This document shows positions 23,959 to 35,649 of a stretch of 64,000 nucleotides of DNA, in pieces. Location: NCBI RefSeq assembly GCF_963678635.1, contig NC_087067.1, positions 45,017,629 to 45,081,628 of the forward strand, read 5' to 3'. This DNA is from Symsagittifera roscoffensis (taxonomy: Eukaryota > Xenacoelomorpha > Acoela > Convolutidae). Under the pieces are notes generated by a model. That model was not told the origin of the DNA and searched no databases. It saw nothing but the letters and a program-made list of their open reading frames with translations. How positions within the stretch are numbered: the stretch's first letter is position 1; each line of letters starts with the position of its first letter. The position numbers and the translations under genes are program-made.

Positions 23959-24858
23959 CTACTTACCGAATCTCTGTTCGATAGATAAATATGAATGAAA
24001 TGCACCTACTATGTCATCTAACATAATACAATCAATGTGCGGTAGGAAAAAAATTTCAGTGAGTTTCGTGTGCCATGGAACAAATCCATAAAGACAAGGA
24101 AATCCTCCACTTACTAGAATCATATCAGCGTGAACGCCGTTTATTCTTTTGGTGACATCACAAGGTTCTACTGCACGAGGTTGTTGGCGTCGCGAACTAT
24201 TGAGAGCATCTAACATATCATCAGAGGCTTCTTTGAGAGAAAAAATAAACGAAACGTTGTCATATTTCTCAGCTCTTCTTATGGTTTCATAAATCAATTT
24301 CGGGTCATTGGCAAAAGGTAGGAACAAAGTTATATTTTTAATTTCGAGAATATAAAGAAACAGTAGGTAAATTTCTAGCTTTGTGCAAAATACAGGGGAA
24401 TCATTCAAGCTCCTAAGACATGGTAATATAATTGTAACATTTTGAGGCAAGCTTTTGTTTTTCGGAATCAGCTTTTTCAAATTATTTCCAGCCAAGTAAA
24501 GTTGTCCCGCATCGTACTTCGTATTGGAATAAAGTTTCCGAAGTAGTGATAACTTGGTGTAGAGATAGAACTTAATGAAATGCGCAACTAGTATTTTGAA
24601 ACAAACAAATGACGCTGCTGCAAAGGCCAACAAAGATCGATAAGCAAACTGTATATATATTTTGAAAATTTTTCCGTTAGCATTCACAGCTTTACTGAGC
24701 TTTACCGGGTCGCTCGAATTTTCCACCGTCTCGTAAAATCGGATTTGCTTTCTGACATAAACTCGAGCATGGCAGACAATTCCGAGGAAAAACTTGAAAA
24801 TTGCATGAAGCGCCAGGGATAAGTCCACCAGAAATAGAACCACTTTAGCCGCTGTCAT
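23959..24858 (-). CDS. NUS1: Dehydrodolichyl diphosphate synthase complex subunit NUS1 (Nogo-B receptor)
   Basis: NUS1 pairs with the DHDDS catalytic subunit at the ER membrane to make dehydrodolichyl diphosphate, the precursor of the dolichol carrier for N-glycosylation. The single exon encodes about 299 residues from the ATG at 24858. Two non-ATG codons upstream are also open but not needed. Hydrophobic membrane segments lie at about residues 5-28 and 70-95, then a degenerate cis-prenyltransferase fold. The C-terminus carries the diagnostic elements: LYGFVPWHTKLTEIFFLP near residue 257 and the end EQRFGK, with the RxG motif shared by NUS1 and DHDDS. The end is conserved in position, so the TAG after GK is taken as the true stop, although GGTAAGTAG also resembles a splice donor. 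A ttcag acceptor lies 7 nt before the ATG, and the gene starts 173 bp after the NUDT21 stop. Confidence 0.9.
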   Translation of the reverse strand: MTAAKVVLFLVDLSLALHAIFKFFLGIVCHARVYVRKQIRFYETVENSSDPVKLSKAVNANGKIFKIYIQFAYRSLLAFAAASFVCFKILVAHFIKFYLYTKLSLLRKLYSNTKYDAGQLYLAGNNLKKLIPKNKSLPQNVTIILPCLRSLNDSPVFCTKLEIYLLFLYILEIKNITLFLPFANDPKLIYETIRRAEKYDNVSFIFSLKEASDDMLDALNSSRRQQPRAVEPCDVTKRINGVHADMILVSGGFPCLYGFVPWHTKLTEIFFLPHIDCIMLDDIVGAFHSYLSIEQRFGK

Positions 24859-25031
24859 TAACAACCTGAATTTATTTCAATTAAGTTAAGAGTATAAATT
24901 TAAGGACGCCAACTTATTGTATAACAATTGTTTGAACTTTGCTTAACAAAACTTTCGGACGTATAAAACACTTGACTTTAAAAACAAAATCCCAGCTAGA
25001 TTCAAAAACAAAATATGCGTGCATCTAGTTC
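24859..25031 (-). promoter_or_regulatory. Short NUDT21-NUS1 intercistronic region with acceptor
   Basis: The 173-bp gap ends in aaataaattcag, which combines an AATAAA-like signal with an AG acceptor 7 nt before the NUS1 ATG. In animals with spliced leaders such gaps mark operon junctions, where 3' end formation and trans-splicing are coupled. This function is inferred only. Confidence 0.4.
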
Positions 25032-26022
<991 letters not shown>

Positions 26023-26940
26023 TGTGACATTCGACCAGAATGTGAAAAATGCAATCTCTGCAGAATCCGAAATTTTAGCAGCGAGCCTTCCGGATTGGTG
26101 ATTATTGAGAATTAAGAACGTTATTGGAACGATTGACCAAACGGTGAGGGCTAGAATATTCTGGTATTTTAAAATTTCAAAAATTCGAATTATGACGTCA
26201 TATTTCTGAGAAACGTCAGAAACGGCCATTTTGGCTAATACAAGAAAGAAAAACAGAACAACATTAGCTGCGCTAACAACAACTACGAAATCGAGATTGG
26301 AAAACGACAACGAGTTACAGAGTAACAGAGAACACTCCGAGTTGCAACTATTGTGCCGCTACAATAGTTGCAAGGCCGTTGCGAACAACGGTGAAGGGTG
26401 AAAGACGGCCTTCCGGATTAAGAAGAAATCAGGATTAACAAGCTTGATCCAGCGGATTCATCAATCCGAAGGGTAAAGGAACTGAAACTTTTATCCTGTT
26501 CCATAAACTTTTAGCTTCCTGTCATGTCCTGACTTGAATTTAATTAACATCTAGATTCGTTTTGATAAGGATGAGAAGCTAGGAGTTGGGGGAAAGGGTT
26601 GATCCATCTTCGATGGAGATGATGATTTTTATCTACTGAACAAAAACAATAGTAATATAATAAGTAGTAGCCCTGTTTTTAGGAGTGACATCGTGGTCTG
26701 GGGATACTGAAACCCAGCCATGAGCTCACTATTTCTGCATGTAATCTAGTTAATTTGAGTGTTTTTACCGAAGCCGAAAGCAGTAACGTTTTTTTCGACC
26801 CGATGTTAGAAAGACCACCGAAAAGTACTGGCTTGGTAGAGACGGTGAAAAGCATGCAAAGCTCTGTTTAGACGTTGGCCAGTCGTCTTAAGACTTAGTT
26901 TTGTCTTCCCTCGATATGTATCTTCCGGGCGAATGTTACA
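26023..26940 (+). repeat. 5' LTR of copy 1
   Basis: The LTR opens tgtgacattcg and closes cgaatgttaca, giving TG...CA ends inside an 11-bp imperfect terminal inverted repeat. It is matched over its full 918 bp by 48749-49667. It carries motifs ccttccggatt (26083, 26409) and aatccgaaggg (26462) that echo the leader array, and two strong stem-loops at 26342-26392. Confidence 0.95.
26342..26392 (+). promoter_or_regulatory. Paired RNA stem-loops in the LTR
   Basis: A perfect 13-bp stem, ttgcaactattgt / acaatagttgcaa, with a 6-nt loop gccgct is followed immediately by a second stem ccgttg / caacgg with a CGAA loop. Both are fully kept in the 3' LTR (49068-49118) although the LTRs differ elsewhere. 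A packaging, dimerisation, translation or terminal-repeat role is possible but not shown. Confidence 0.6.
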
Positions 26941-26952
26941 TAGATGTTTTTA

Positions 26953-26968
26953 TGGCGCTCCTGGGTGT
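26953..26968 (+). promoter_or_regulatory. Candidate tRNA primer binding site
   Basis: tggcgctcctgggtgt starts with TGG, as required to pair with a tRNA CCA end, and lies 12 nt after the 5' LTR. The matching tRNA is not identified, and 12 nt is a larger offset than usual. Confidence 0.35.
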
Positions 26969-28839
26969 TATTCTTTTTTAACATCATGACCGGCAGAACC
27001 GTTAACGAGCACTCCGCGCCGAGCGGATGCTCACATTAACGCCCTTAATAGGCCTAAACCGCCGGGGTGGAAGGGTAGTTCGGAACGCGGAAGCCTTCCG
27101 GATTACCGTGAATAGCTTTTTAACTTAGTTAAGACCGAAAATTCACGAATCAGGAAGGGTGGGGGGATCGGCCATTCCCTCGTCCCCTGAGTGGTTTGTG
27201 ACAAAAAACACTTAAAGATATATGTAAAACCAAACAAAAAGTAGTATAGTACCCAAGAAAAACAAAAAAAAACAAAAAAAAACAAAAAAACCAAAAACAG
27301 TAAAAAAGTAAAAAATCTGTAGAAATCATCCCCCCAGACAAGATGTGATCCGACCCCCCCCCCGTTTGTTGTTGATAGATATATTGTTGTTGCAAGCATT
27401 TATATCAGTCAGGATCGTTACGATCAGTTTGTAGCTCGTTTGTGAGGCTTGTACTGTAGGGTTATTTGAGCTTTTAAGCATGTTAATGATAAATTGCGCT
27501 CAATCCGGAAGGGTCAGCTGATTTGCGCTCAATTCGGAAGGGTCTTGGCAGAAGACTGATCCGGCAAGCAGTACAGGGAGCAACAAGAAGGCGCTCAACG
27601 ACAACAACAATCGACTGTTGGGTATCGTTAACAAGTTTTGTATCCCTTTTGGTACAAAAATTAGGATAGTAATCTGTGGGGGGCTCGACAGTGCTGCACT
27701 GTAGTGACCCTTCACCGAACTGCGAATACCCGAGTTAAGCACCTTAATTCGGATATTAAACAAACCCGGAGGGGTATAGTATTACTAATATTATTACTTA
27801 TATAGCCTATATTAATACTCCTATATCGTTTTTTAGTGAAAAAAACAGAAAGCAGACCGGTTTTTAGGGTCAAAATAGCGATATTTTGATCACCCCACAA
27901 GTCGCGATTTTTGAGATATCGATATTTTTTGAAACGGAAAAAAGCGCTAAGTTAGTGTGTTACATCGTAACTGCACTACCATAATAAAGAGAACCGGTTA
28001 AGTTTAGTTCGAAAGTGGTTGGAACTACTTTGGTACCGAGAACCGAAATTTGGTGATTTTTGAGAAAACGAAACACTATAAATTTTGAAAATTTTTTGAA
28101 ATTTTTGAGTTACGACAGTAAAAATAGTTGTTCGGACAACGTCCACTAGTGAATTTACAAGTTTTAAAACCCGCTACCCGAAAGCCTTCCGGGTTGCAGA
28201 GAAATCGAACTTAACGTGTTTGATTTGGTGGATTCATCAATCCGGAGGGGTACAGGTAGCATAGTTTTTCGCAAATTTCTTCTACAAAAGCGTTTTATAT
28301 CGGGTATTTTACATTGAACTAGAAGAGTATAGGCCTTCTGAGCTCGGATAAATAACTTTTGGGTCGAAAGGACCAGATTTGCGGAAAAAGTTAGGCGGAA
28401 CCTATAAGAGAGAAATTTCTTGAGTTTAGAAAAAAGACATTTTGGTTAATAACTTTGGAACTACTGGGCATATCGAGTTGATCTTGGTACCAAAAGATCA
28501 GAAATTAGCTGAGCTTACTGATAAAAAAAAACAATTTTCGGAAAAGTAAGCGTGAAAATTTTTGAGATTGTTTTTAGCAAATTCCTCAATTTGGAAGGGT
28601 ACACCCTTCACGTTTTACAAAATTTTTTTAGAAAAGCCCTTATACCCCTACCAAAAGGTAATAGCGATTGAATAAAGTAACTTTAGGCTGTTCTAGACGA
28701 AAAGTGAAGACTAAAGGCACAGCAAAACCTTAATCGAGCCGAAGTTAGGCGAGCGACAAGACCCTTCACCGTTAGTGTGAATTGTAAAATAAGAGGCTCA
28801 ACTTCAATCCGGAAGGGTCTAGGAAAGTAGTACATACCC

Positions 28840-29140
28840 TTCCTAGTTAATTGAAAGAGCAAAATTGCATCGGAGAACGTATCCGGAGGGGTATAGGTTG
28901 AAAGAAGGTAAACTCCGAAAAGCTACTTTTACAAAACCGGAGGGCTCCCAATCCGGAGGGGTCAAAGATTTTTCAAGTTAGGAGGGGTCCGAATCCGGAG
29001 GGGTCTTATAGTTGCTAGTTCGGAGGGGTCCAAATCCGGAGGGGTCTTATATTAACTAACTCAGAGGGGTCCCAATCCGGAGGGGTCTAGATTCTATTAG
29101 TCCGGAAGGGTCCTATTTGTGCCAATCCGGAGGGGTATTA
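28840..29140 (+). repeat. Dense block of paired TCCGGAGGGGTC motifs
   Basis: Within 300 bp the unit gaggggtcc..aatccggaggggtc occurs at least five times at a spacing near 40 bp, with AT-rich filler that differs each time. The motif and not the filler is conserved, which argues for a binding site or RNA structure array rather than simple tandem duplication. Confidence 0.8.
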
Positions 29141-29922
29141 TTTTATTAAAGGACTTAAGTAGACGGAAGAAAGATCAAAGTAAGAGGTATTAGGTTATTA
29201 GCACATAGGCTAGGTATCAGTGACTGTACTGGTATCTTGCCTTTCAATAAGAACCAGACCGAAATAAAACAGCTCCAAACTCGGATATTCGCGACACTAA
29301 GTCTAAATTAAAAAGAGCGTGATTCATTGGTGTGGATTGTAACATAATACGTTTTTGGGAAAAGTGACTGCCCTGAAGATTTTAGTAGGTCTAGCTCGGG
29401 CAGTCCGAAGGCAGATAGGTAACACAGTACTCGGTGGGTGCAATAGACGCCCACTTGAGAAAATTACTGCCTTCAAAGTTTTGTCTGTTTGGTGCTGCAC
29501 CGAGCAGGGAACGTTTTTTTTTCTTTAAAAGACAAGTTCGACTATTGTACTGCGACCGACTAAGAGTACATTACACATACGTTTTTTTTTCATAGAGGTA
29601 TTCATAGTTTGACATTAAATATATATATTTTGTTTTTTGATTTTAAATCAACATAAACTGTGCTTGATTGGGTAGTGAGTACACTATCTTTTAAATTGAC
29701 TGATAACATCATATTGTGCTAGTTTTCAAATCTTACCACCGATAATCGGTTAGTGTGAATAAATTTTATACAAACTGTACTCTGATAACATACAGGGATT
29801 CGTGGTCACTATTTATAGAATCTTGTGAAAATTATTGTGTTGTGTCATTATTATTGTTAATAAAACTATAAGGTCTCTAGCAATCGAGTTAAGTATAGGC
29901 ATTAAAAAGTGACAAATAGAGA

Positions 29923-30999
29923 ATGAGTCTAGACAAGTCAAGGATACCAAAACGAGGTAATAGCTCTAGGAAATTCATACCTGAAAAGCAAAGAAAAACG
30001 ATGACCGATCCTTTTGTGGATTGGATCAAGCGATCCCGGTCCGACAAAGGGGAGACGGTTTCAGGCAGAATGGTTGAAACGAGAAGTCAGAAGACCTCAG
30101 AAGAGCGAAAAGAACTGTTAGAAGTGGAGGTCAATACGGACCATACCATGAACGACAACCAGGAAGTAAATGGACTGGAAGGGAGAGGCAGAAGGCTGGC
30201 GAGTGAATCTACTCCGGTAGAACAAGGCCATGATTTTGCCACTTCCACCGGGACATTGGATCGAGAGGAGATGTCAGAACTGTCCGACATCTCGACTGAA
30301 GTAGCGGCGACGAGAAGATCTCCGACAGACAACACTATGACGGCAGGCGGAACTGGGAAACAAACAACGTCATCATCGTTCTCAGAGAGAATGAAGAACA
30401 CCTTCGGAAACATCTTTCCATTCACCATGGGAGGAGGCGCAGGGAACGAAGTTGAAACCCAGGAGGAAGAGAATGAAGAGGAGCAAGGGGACTTTGGATC
30501 TCAAGTCAGCCTCAATAGTTCAATCCAGGAGAATGAGGCATACGTCGGAAGAGTGACTGGAACCATGGATAAATTTGGTGTAGTGACAACGATAAGCAAA
30601 GAGGCAAACACACCGGGCCAGTCAAAAGACTTCGCGATTATGACGAGTTCAGAGCCACAAACTGGAGAGAGTAGAACCAGAGGGCTAGGCAACGCGTTAG
30701 CGGATCCTGAAATAGATAATGGGAAGACGTCGAGACAGAGAGTCAAGGCCCGGATCTCGACCAGCACGAAGCTACCTGGGACCGACAAGGTTACACCGCC
30801 ACTAGTGACGCCACTCGTGGATAACGGGGCAGCACTAGAAGAAGCCTTAAACAACATAGTGGACAGTTTAGGAGAACAAAATGAACAGATGTCAATAAGA
30901 ATGAGTGAACTAGAAAGGGCAGTTCACATTGAAAGAGAAAGTCTGCGGGAAGAATTAAACCGCAATAGACAAGAATTGGGAGGAGCGAAAAACGCTTGA
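29923..30999 (+). CDS. gag: Gag, N-terminal part (358 codons)
   Basis: The frame begins at an ATG (29923) after the long leader and is open for 358 codons. It is hydrophilic, with acidic stretches (EEENEEEQGDFG) and a C-terminal coiled-coil-like region (QMSIRMSELERAVHIERES). It closes at TGA 30997 while the next frame, overlapping by 4 nt, continues the same coiled-coil character in the -1 frame. The shift lies at gcgaaaaacgcttga, where a run of five A could allow -1 slippage or could hold an indel. Gag forms the capsid shell of the particle; this N-terminal half has no recognised domain. Confidence 0.75.
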   Translation: MSLDKSRIPKRGNSSRKFIPEKQRKTMTDPFVDWIKRSRSDKGETVSGRMVETRSQKTSEERKELLEVEVNTDHTMNDNQEVNGLEGRGRRLASESTPVEQGHDFATSTGTLDREEMSELSDISTEVAATRRSPTDNTMTAGGTGKQTTSSSFSERMKNTFGNIFPFTMGGGAGNEVETQEEENEEEQGDFGSQVSLNSSIQENEAYVGRVTGTMDKFGVVTTISKEANTPGQSKDFAIMTSSEPQTGESRTRGLGNALADPEIDNGKTSRQRVKARISTSTKLPGTDKVTPPLVTPLVDNGAALEEALNNIVDSLGEQNEQMSIRMSELERAVHIERESLREELNRNRQELGGAKNA

Positions 31000-32774
31000 A
31001 AGAAAGAACGGACGAACATATGGCGAGGAACTTGTCGCGAATGACAAGAGAGGCGGAACAGCGAGAGTTACGCTTAAGAGACGACATGGAGAAGTTAAGA
31101 ATTCAACAAGAGCAGTCTCTTGGGACTCTTGACACAAAGATAGACGCGATGATGGAGAGGCGAACTCAGGCTATCATGGATAGGTTGGACGGGCTACTAA
31201 GCAGCAAGAGTGGACCAAAAGAAGGAGAACCGAACTCGGGAGGTCCCAGCAGGGAACCGAGGGTGAACATCAATGAACATCAAAAGAGGAAGACGTATGG
31301 ATCCACTAGAGGCAGGGGCAGTTCGTCAGGCTATGCCACAAGGGGTAATGGAGCATGGGGCCCGAACAGTAGAGCAAGTTCAACGGGGAACAGACGAACC
31401 TCTAACGAACGGCCAACGCAAGGCACACATGCGACTGGGAGAGATGATTCCGGCAACAGGGGGCATGCAAGCCCGAGGAGGAGTCATGTGGGCCAAGCAG
31501 GAAACACTCACGGTGATTCGGATTACAGGGATGCACCGCACACAGAGCCTTCGACGAGGTGTGAGGACACTCAAGCGGGACACTCAAGGGATGCTACGGC
31601 AATGGCCACAGCATTTGAACCCCTAAACAGGTCTTTGGAGACATTCCTGACAAGGTTATCTAGAAACAATGAACGCAGTGAGAAGTCCAGAAGAGTCTTT
31701 AAGAAACCAAGATGCTACAAAGACGAATCTGATGGCTGTATTGATACCTGGATAGAGGTAATGAAGTTGCATTTCGAGGAAGAGGACTTGTCGGAGAGAC
31801 AGGAATGCAGTGCGCTCACCAGCAACTTGGAAGGGACAGCCCTGAACTGTGTCATGGCCAAGAAGCAATATCAACGTGACACTGCTGAGAAAATCTTCAA
31901 AATCTTGTTAAACCGTTTTGGATCAGGGGTGCAGGGGCACCAGGCGATGATGCGCTTTGAGAAACGGAGGCAACGAGAAGATGAAACGATAGACAAGTTT
32001 CTCGATGATTTGGAAATGCTGAGAAGACGCAGCCAACCGGATGAGTCAAACCGAAGGATGAACTTGGCCGTAGCCTCAAAATTCATCGATGGTTTGAAAA
32101 ATGATGAACTTCGAACGATGCTAGCAACGCATTACACACCACTATCAACTAATGCGCCAACACCGGAGGAGTTGAGGCTCAAATCAAAAGAGTATCTTTT
32201 GTTGAAACCTCCTTCGAGATCTGGATATTACAAGAACAATTATGGCAATTTTAACAACGGACCAGCAAACCAAGGGAACAATTGGTACAAACCGAGGGAT
32301 GATATGGACAAGAGACGCTCTTGTGCTAATTGCAGTTCAACGGACCATCATGTGTCAGCATGCCCAGCTTACAAACAAGGCATGAAAGCAATAGGCTTTA
32401 GCCTCGAGGACGAAGATGCGTCAGATTTGGACTATGAGGATTTCATGAGAGGAGTAATTGCGAAATTCGACCCGAGGTGTTTTTTTTGCAACTTGGAACG
32501 TCATTTTAAATCAGATTGTCCGCAATTCTGGGATGCAGTGGCAGACATCAAGCATCCAAGACATGAAGAAGCTTTGTCAGGAGTGAAAGCCAGCAAGGCT
32601 CGACTTTTGAGTGAAGCGGAGGCACGCAGAAGGGATAAACCTCAAAAGCTGGCGGCAAAGAAGATGCAAGCGGTAACAGAGGAGGCACGTGAGCCGGAAC
32701 CAGCAACTGCGGCTGACGACTTCAAGATTGATTATAAGGCAGCCGCAAGGGATGCTCTGAATAGAGTACAGTAG
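30996..32774 (+). CDS. gag: Gag, capsid and nucleocapsid part (592 codons)
   Basis: This frame starts without an ATG and is best read as the continuation of Gag. Order: coiled coil (to ~60), Arg/Gly/Ser-rich linker (~80-205), a retrotransposon Gag capsid domain (about 31735-32090; WIEVMKLHFEEEDL, then EKIFKILLNRFG and TIDKFLDDLEML), a basic linker, and two CX2CX4HX4C zinc knuckles (about 32322-32363 and 32478-32520). The knuckles bind genomic RNA during packaging. It ends at TAG 32772, and pol follows in the same frame. Confidence 0.88.
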   Translation: MKERTDEHMARNLSRMTREAEQRELRLRDDMEKLRIQQEQSLGTLDTKIDAMMERRTQAIMDRLDGLLSSKSGPKEGEPNSGGPSREPRVNINEHQKRKTYGSTRGRGSSSGYATRGNGAWGPNSRASSTGNRRTSNERPTQGTHATGRDDSGNRGHASPRRSHVGQAGNTHGDSDYRDAPHTEPSTRCEDTQAGHSRDATAMATAFEPLNRSLETFLTRLSRNNERSEKSRRVFKKPRCYKDESDGCIDTWIEVMKLHFEEEDLSERQECSALTSNLEGTALNCVMAKKQYQRDTAEKIFKILLNRFGSGVQGHQAMMRFEKRRQREDETIDKFLDDLEMLRRRSQPDESNRRMNLAVASKFIDGLKNDELRTMLATHYTPLSTNAPTPEELRLKSKEYLLLKPPSRSGYYKNNYGNFNNGPANQGNNWYKPRDDMDKRRSCANCSSTDHHVSACPAYKQGMKAIGFSLEDEDASDLDYEDFMRGVIAKFDPRCFFCNLERHFKSDCPQFWDAVADIKHPRHEEALSGVKASKARLLSEAEARRRDKPQKLAAKKMQAVTEEAREPEPATAADDFKIDYKAAARDALNRVQ

Positions 32775-35649
32775 GAATTGGTGACCAAAGAGATCGAACA
32801 AAAAGTGAAACTTGAACTGGAAAATGAGAAGCTTCAGGAGCAACTGAACACCTTCGAAGCAACGGAGCTCGAAGAAACGAAAGCACCAAGCAGTTTAAAC
32901 ATGAAACTTAAAGTGATCTCCGGTAAGAGGTTCGGCATAGTGCCGCAAGGAAGCAAGATACAGTCGATAATCTCAGTGGCTGGACATCAGGTGATCAGAA
33001 ATCTGAGTGAACCATCCGAGTTCACTTTGATGCATTTGGACACATATGCAGATTATCTGAGGCAGGTGGAGCCACGCACCGAGTCGAGAGCTGTGCGAGC
33101 ACTACTAACGACGGGTGGTCCTCGCATGAAGAAACTTCATGGACGCTACCTAGAGGTCTATGGGCCGTATCAAGTAATGCTGAACGTGGATGGAATCAGT
33201 ATCTACACCAGGACTTATATAACAACAGATGATGACCAAATGGGACAGATCTATTTGGGAGAAGAGGAACTCAAAGTCCGCAGGATAGGCCATGACGCCA
33301 TGATGGAACAAGACGCGGTACACATTGGATATGAAGCAGATGTGACAGCACATCTGCTCGACACCAACGGAACAAAAATCGGAGTCACAGGGCTTCTGGA
33401 CACAGGAGCGGTAGTGAGTGTGATGCCGATAAAAACTTGGGAAAGAATGGGCTTCACGCGGGAAGATCTAATTCCAACGAATCTCCGACTGGCCGCAGCC
33501 AATCGAGGAACTATCTATGTGGCCGGAAGAACACCAATAACGGTCCTCCACATGGGAGGACGGGATCTTTGGATGAGCTTCCTGGTGGTAGAGAATCTGG
33601 ACGACGCCGACCAATTCATCTTGGGCAGAGATTTTGTCAGGAATTTTGACGTGATGATTGACTTGAACAACGGTCTGATACGGATTAGAAACCCGGACCG
33701 AAAGTATGTTAAGAGACCAATTAATAGGATAATAACAGACGAAAAGAAGGTACCAATTTTCTTGGATAGAAAAGTAAAATTACAACCAGGACAAGCTGTG
33801 GTAGCAATTTTTAGAATGAGAAATTTGAATTCGTTTAGTGATAGTAAACAGGTTTGCTTAGTACCTAATCCAAATAGTCAGAGTTCGGTGATTTTAGGCC
33901 GGAGCTTCTCGGTTACGCGAAACGGACTGTGTGTCAGTGTGTTGTTGAACACACTGGACACCACGGTTTCAATCCAGCGTGGAAAGAAGCTTGGCTACGC
34001 TTTGCCGATGAGGACCGACTATGAGGAGACACAAAACTTGAAGAAATATAGTGTGAAAGACTGTCCTTATCATGCCAATAAAGATAAAATTTTAAAGAGG
34101 ATTAATGAATTAAAATCTATTCATAAATTGTTTTCAATGAAATCCGAAACGGACGACGGCTTATCAAGCTGCTCGAATTTTCCGGAACGCCCCTCGTCAT
34201 ATGAACTGGAATCTGACAAACCGGTTTTGCCAGAGATAGAACATTTAAAAGGGAAAATAGGTGAGGGAGATTTCGAAAAATTGCGGGACCTCCTAAATCG
34301 GAACGCAGATGTATTTTCAAAACATAAGGCGGATATCGGTTGCTGTAATTTCGTCGAACATGAAATCGAACTAGAAGAGGGCGCCGTTCCCCATAGGGAA
34401 GGCGCAAGGCGAATGACGCCACACAAATCGGAAGCGTGCCGAGCGGAAATAGAAATGTTGCTTCAATACGACATGATAGAACCTTCGAAATCGCCATGGG
34501 GAAAAGAAAGTAATGGCGAAAAAGAAAGGGGGCAGCTTAGATTTTGTTGCGACTTTCGTTACTTGAACGCGGTAAGGATAAAAGATGCGTACCCGATACC
34601 GCGAATAGACGAGAGCCTATCTAAGCTTGGTGATGCCAAGTTCTTCACCACATTGGACTTAGGTTCTGCCTTCTGACAGGCCCCTCTGCGAAAGAAGGAC
34701 AGAGAGAAGACCGGATTCGCGTGCGAGTTGGGACTGTACCAGTGAAAGAGGATGCCCTTCGGCTTGTGCAATGCAACGGCCACTTTTCAAAGACTGATGG
34801 CTCAGGCTTTGACGAGAGTGACCAAGAAGTATGGGAATCTCGTGATGTGTTACGTGGATGACGTAGTCATAGCGACACCGACCCTGGAAGACCACATTGA
34901 TAGGCTCGATGAGGTCTTTGGATGCATGAAAAGAGCAGGATTAAAGTGCAAACCATCGAAATGTGAAATCCTTAGGGACTCGATTAAGTACCTAGGAAGA
35001 ATGGTGGATAGGCATGGTGTGAGGCCGGACCCGGAAGCAGTGGAAGCAGTGTTGACATGGAAAGCCCCCAGAACGGACACACAGCTCCTGAGCTTCCTAG
35101 GGTTTGCCAATTACTACCGAGAATTCATAAAAGGATATGCGGACAAGGTGTACCCGATGCAGAAGCTGATGCGCAACAAAGGGAAAAAGTTCGAATGGAA
35201 CGATGAGGCACAGGTTGCTTTCGAGAACATAAAGCGGGAACTGTGCGAAGCGCCAGTGCTGGGCATGCCTACAGAAAAGGGCATGTATGTTCTCGACACA
35301 GACGCATCAGTGGTGGCCATCTCAGGAATCTTGCATCAAGAGCAAGAATGGAACGGAAGAACAGTTCTCCGTCCCATTGCATACGGCAGCAAGTTCTTGA
35401 GTGACAGAGATGAAATATGGCGCACTAAAGGCACAAATGTTTGCAGTAGTCACCTTCGTGGAGAAGTACCGTGCATACTTGGGGAGCGCTCCCTTCAAGT
35501 TACGCGTGGACAACAGAGCGTTATCCTGGTTGAAGACCTACTCGATGGATCAGAGTTATATTGGTAGATGGATAGTAAGACTGGATGGCTACCATATGAT
35601 AATCGAACATAGGATGCGTGATAAACACCAGAATGCTGATAGCCTCAGC

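Larger units (their letters stand above)
26941..29922 (+). other. 3-kb leader of copy 1 with a CCGGARGGGT motif array
   Basis: Nearly 3 kb separate the 5' LTR from the gag ATG and hold no convincing coding frame. The strand carries many copies of a core aatccggaggggt or aatccggaagggt: about 27507, 27533, 27765, 28231, 28594, 28803, 28885, then a dense block at 28937-29137 with around ten. Inverted forms ccttccggatt occur near 27091 and 28183. Leader AUGs are numerous, so cap-scanning would be hard and internal initiation or splicing may be needed. Poly-C and AC-rich runs lie at 27250-27362. Confidence 0.75.

Noticed and set aside
23955-23962. Splice donor GTAAGT at the end of NUS1
   Set aside because: GGTAAGTAG reads G-K-stop, and NUS1 proteins end in R-x-G-K, so the stop is taken as real.
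30087-30428. Antisense frames across gag and pol (for example 30087-30428, 34117-34497, 43577-44248)
   Set aside because: They are shadows of the sense coding frames and have no family features of their own.
34674-34745. Alternative genetic code with TGA as Trp
   Set aside because: Host genes in the window use TGG for Trp and end at TGA or other standard stops; the element also has frameshifts, so mutation is simpler.
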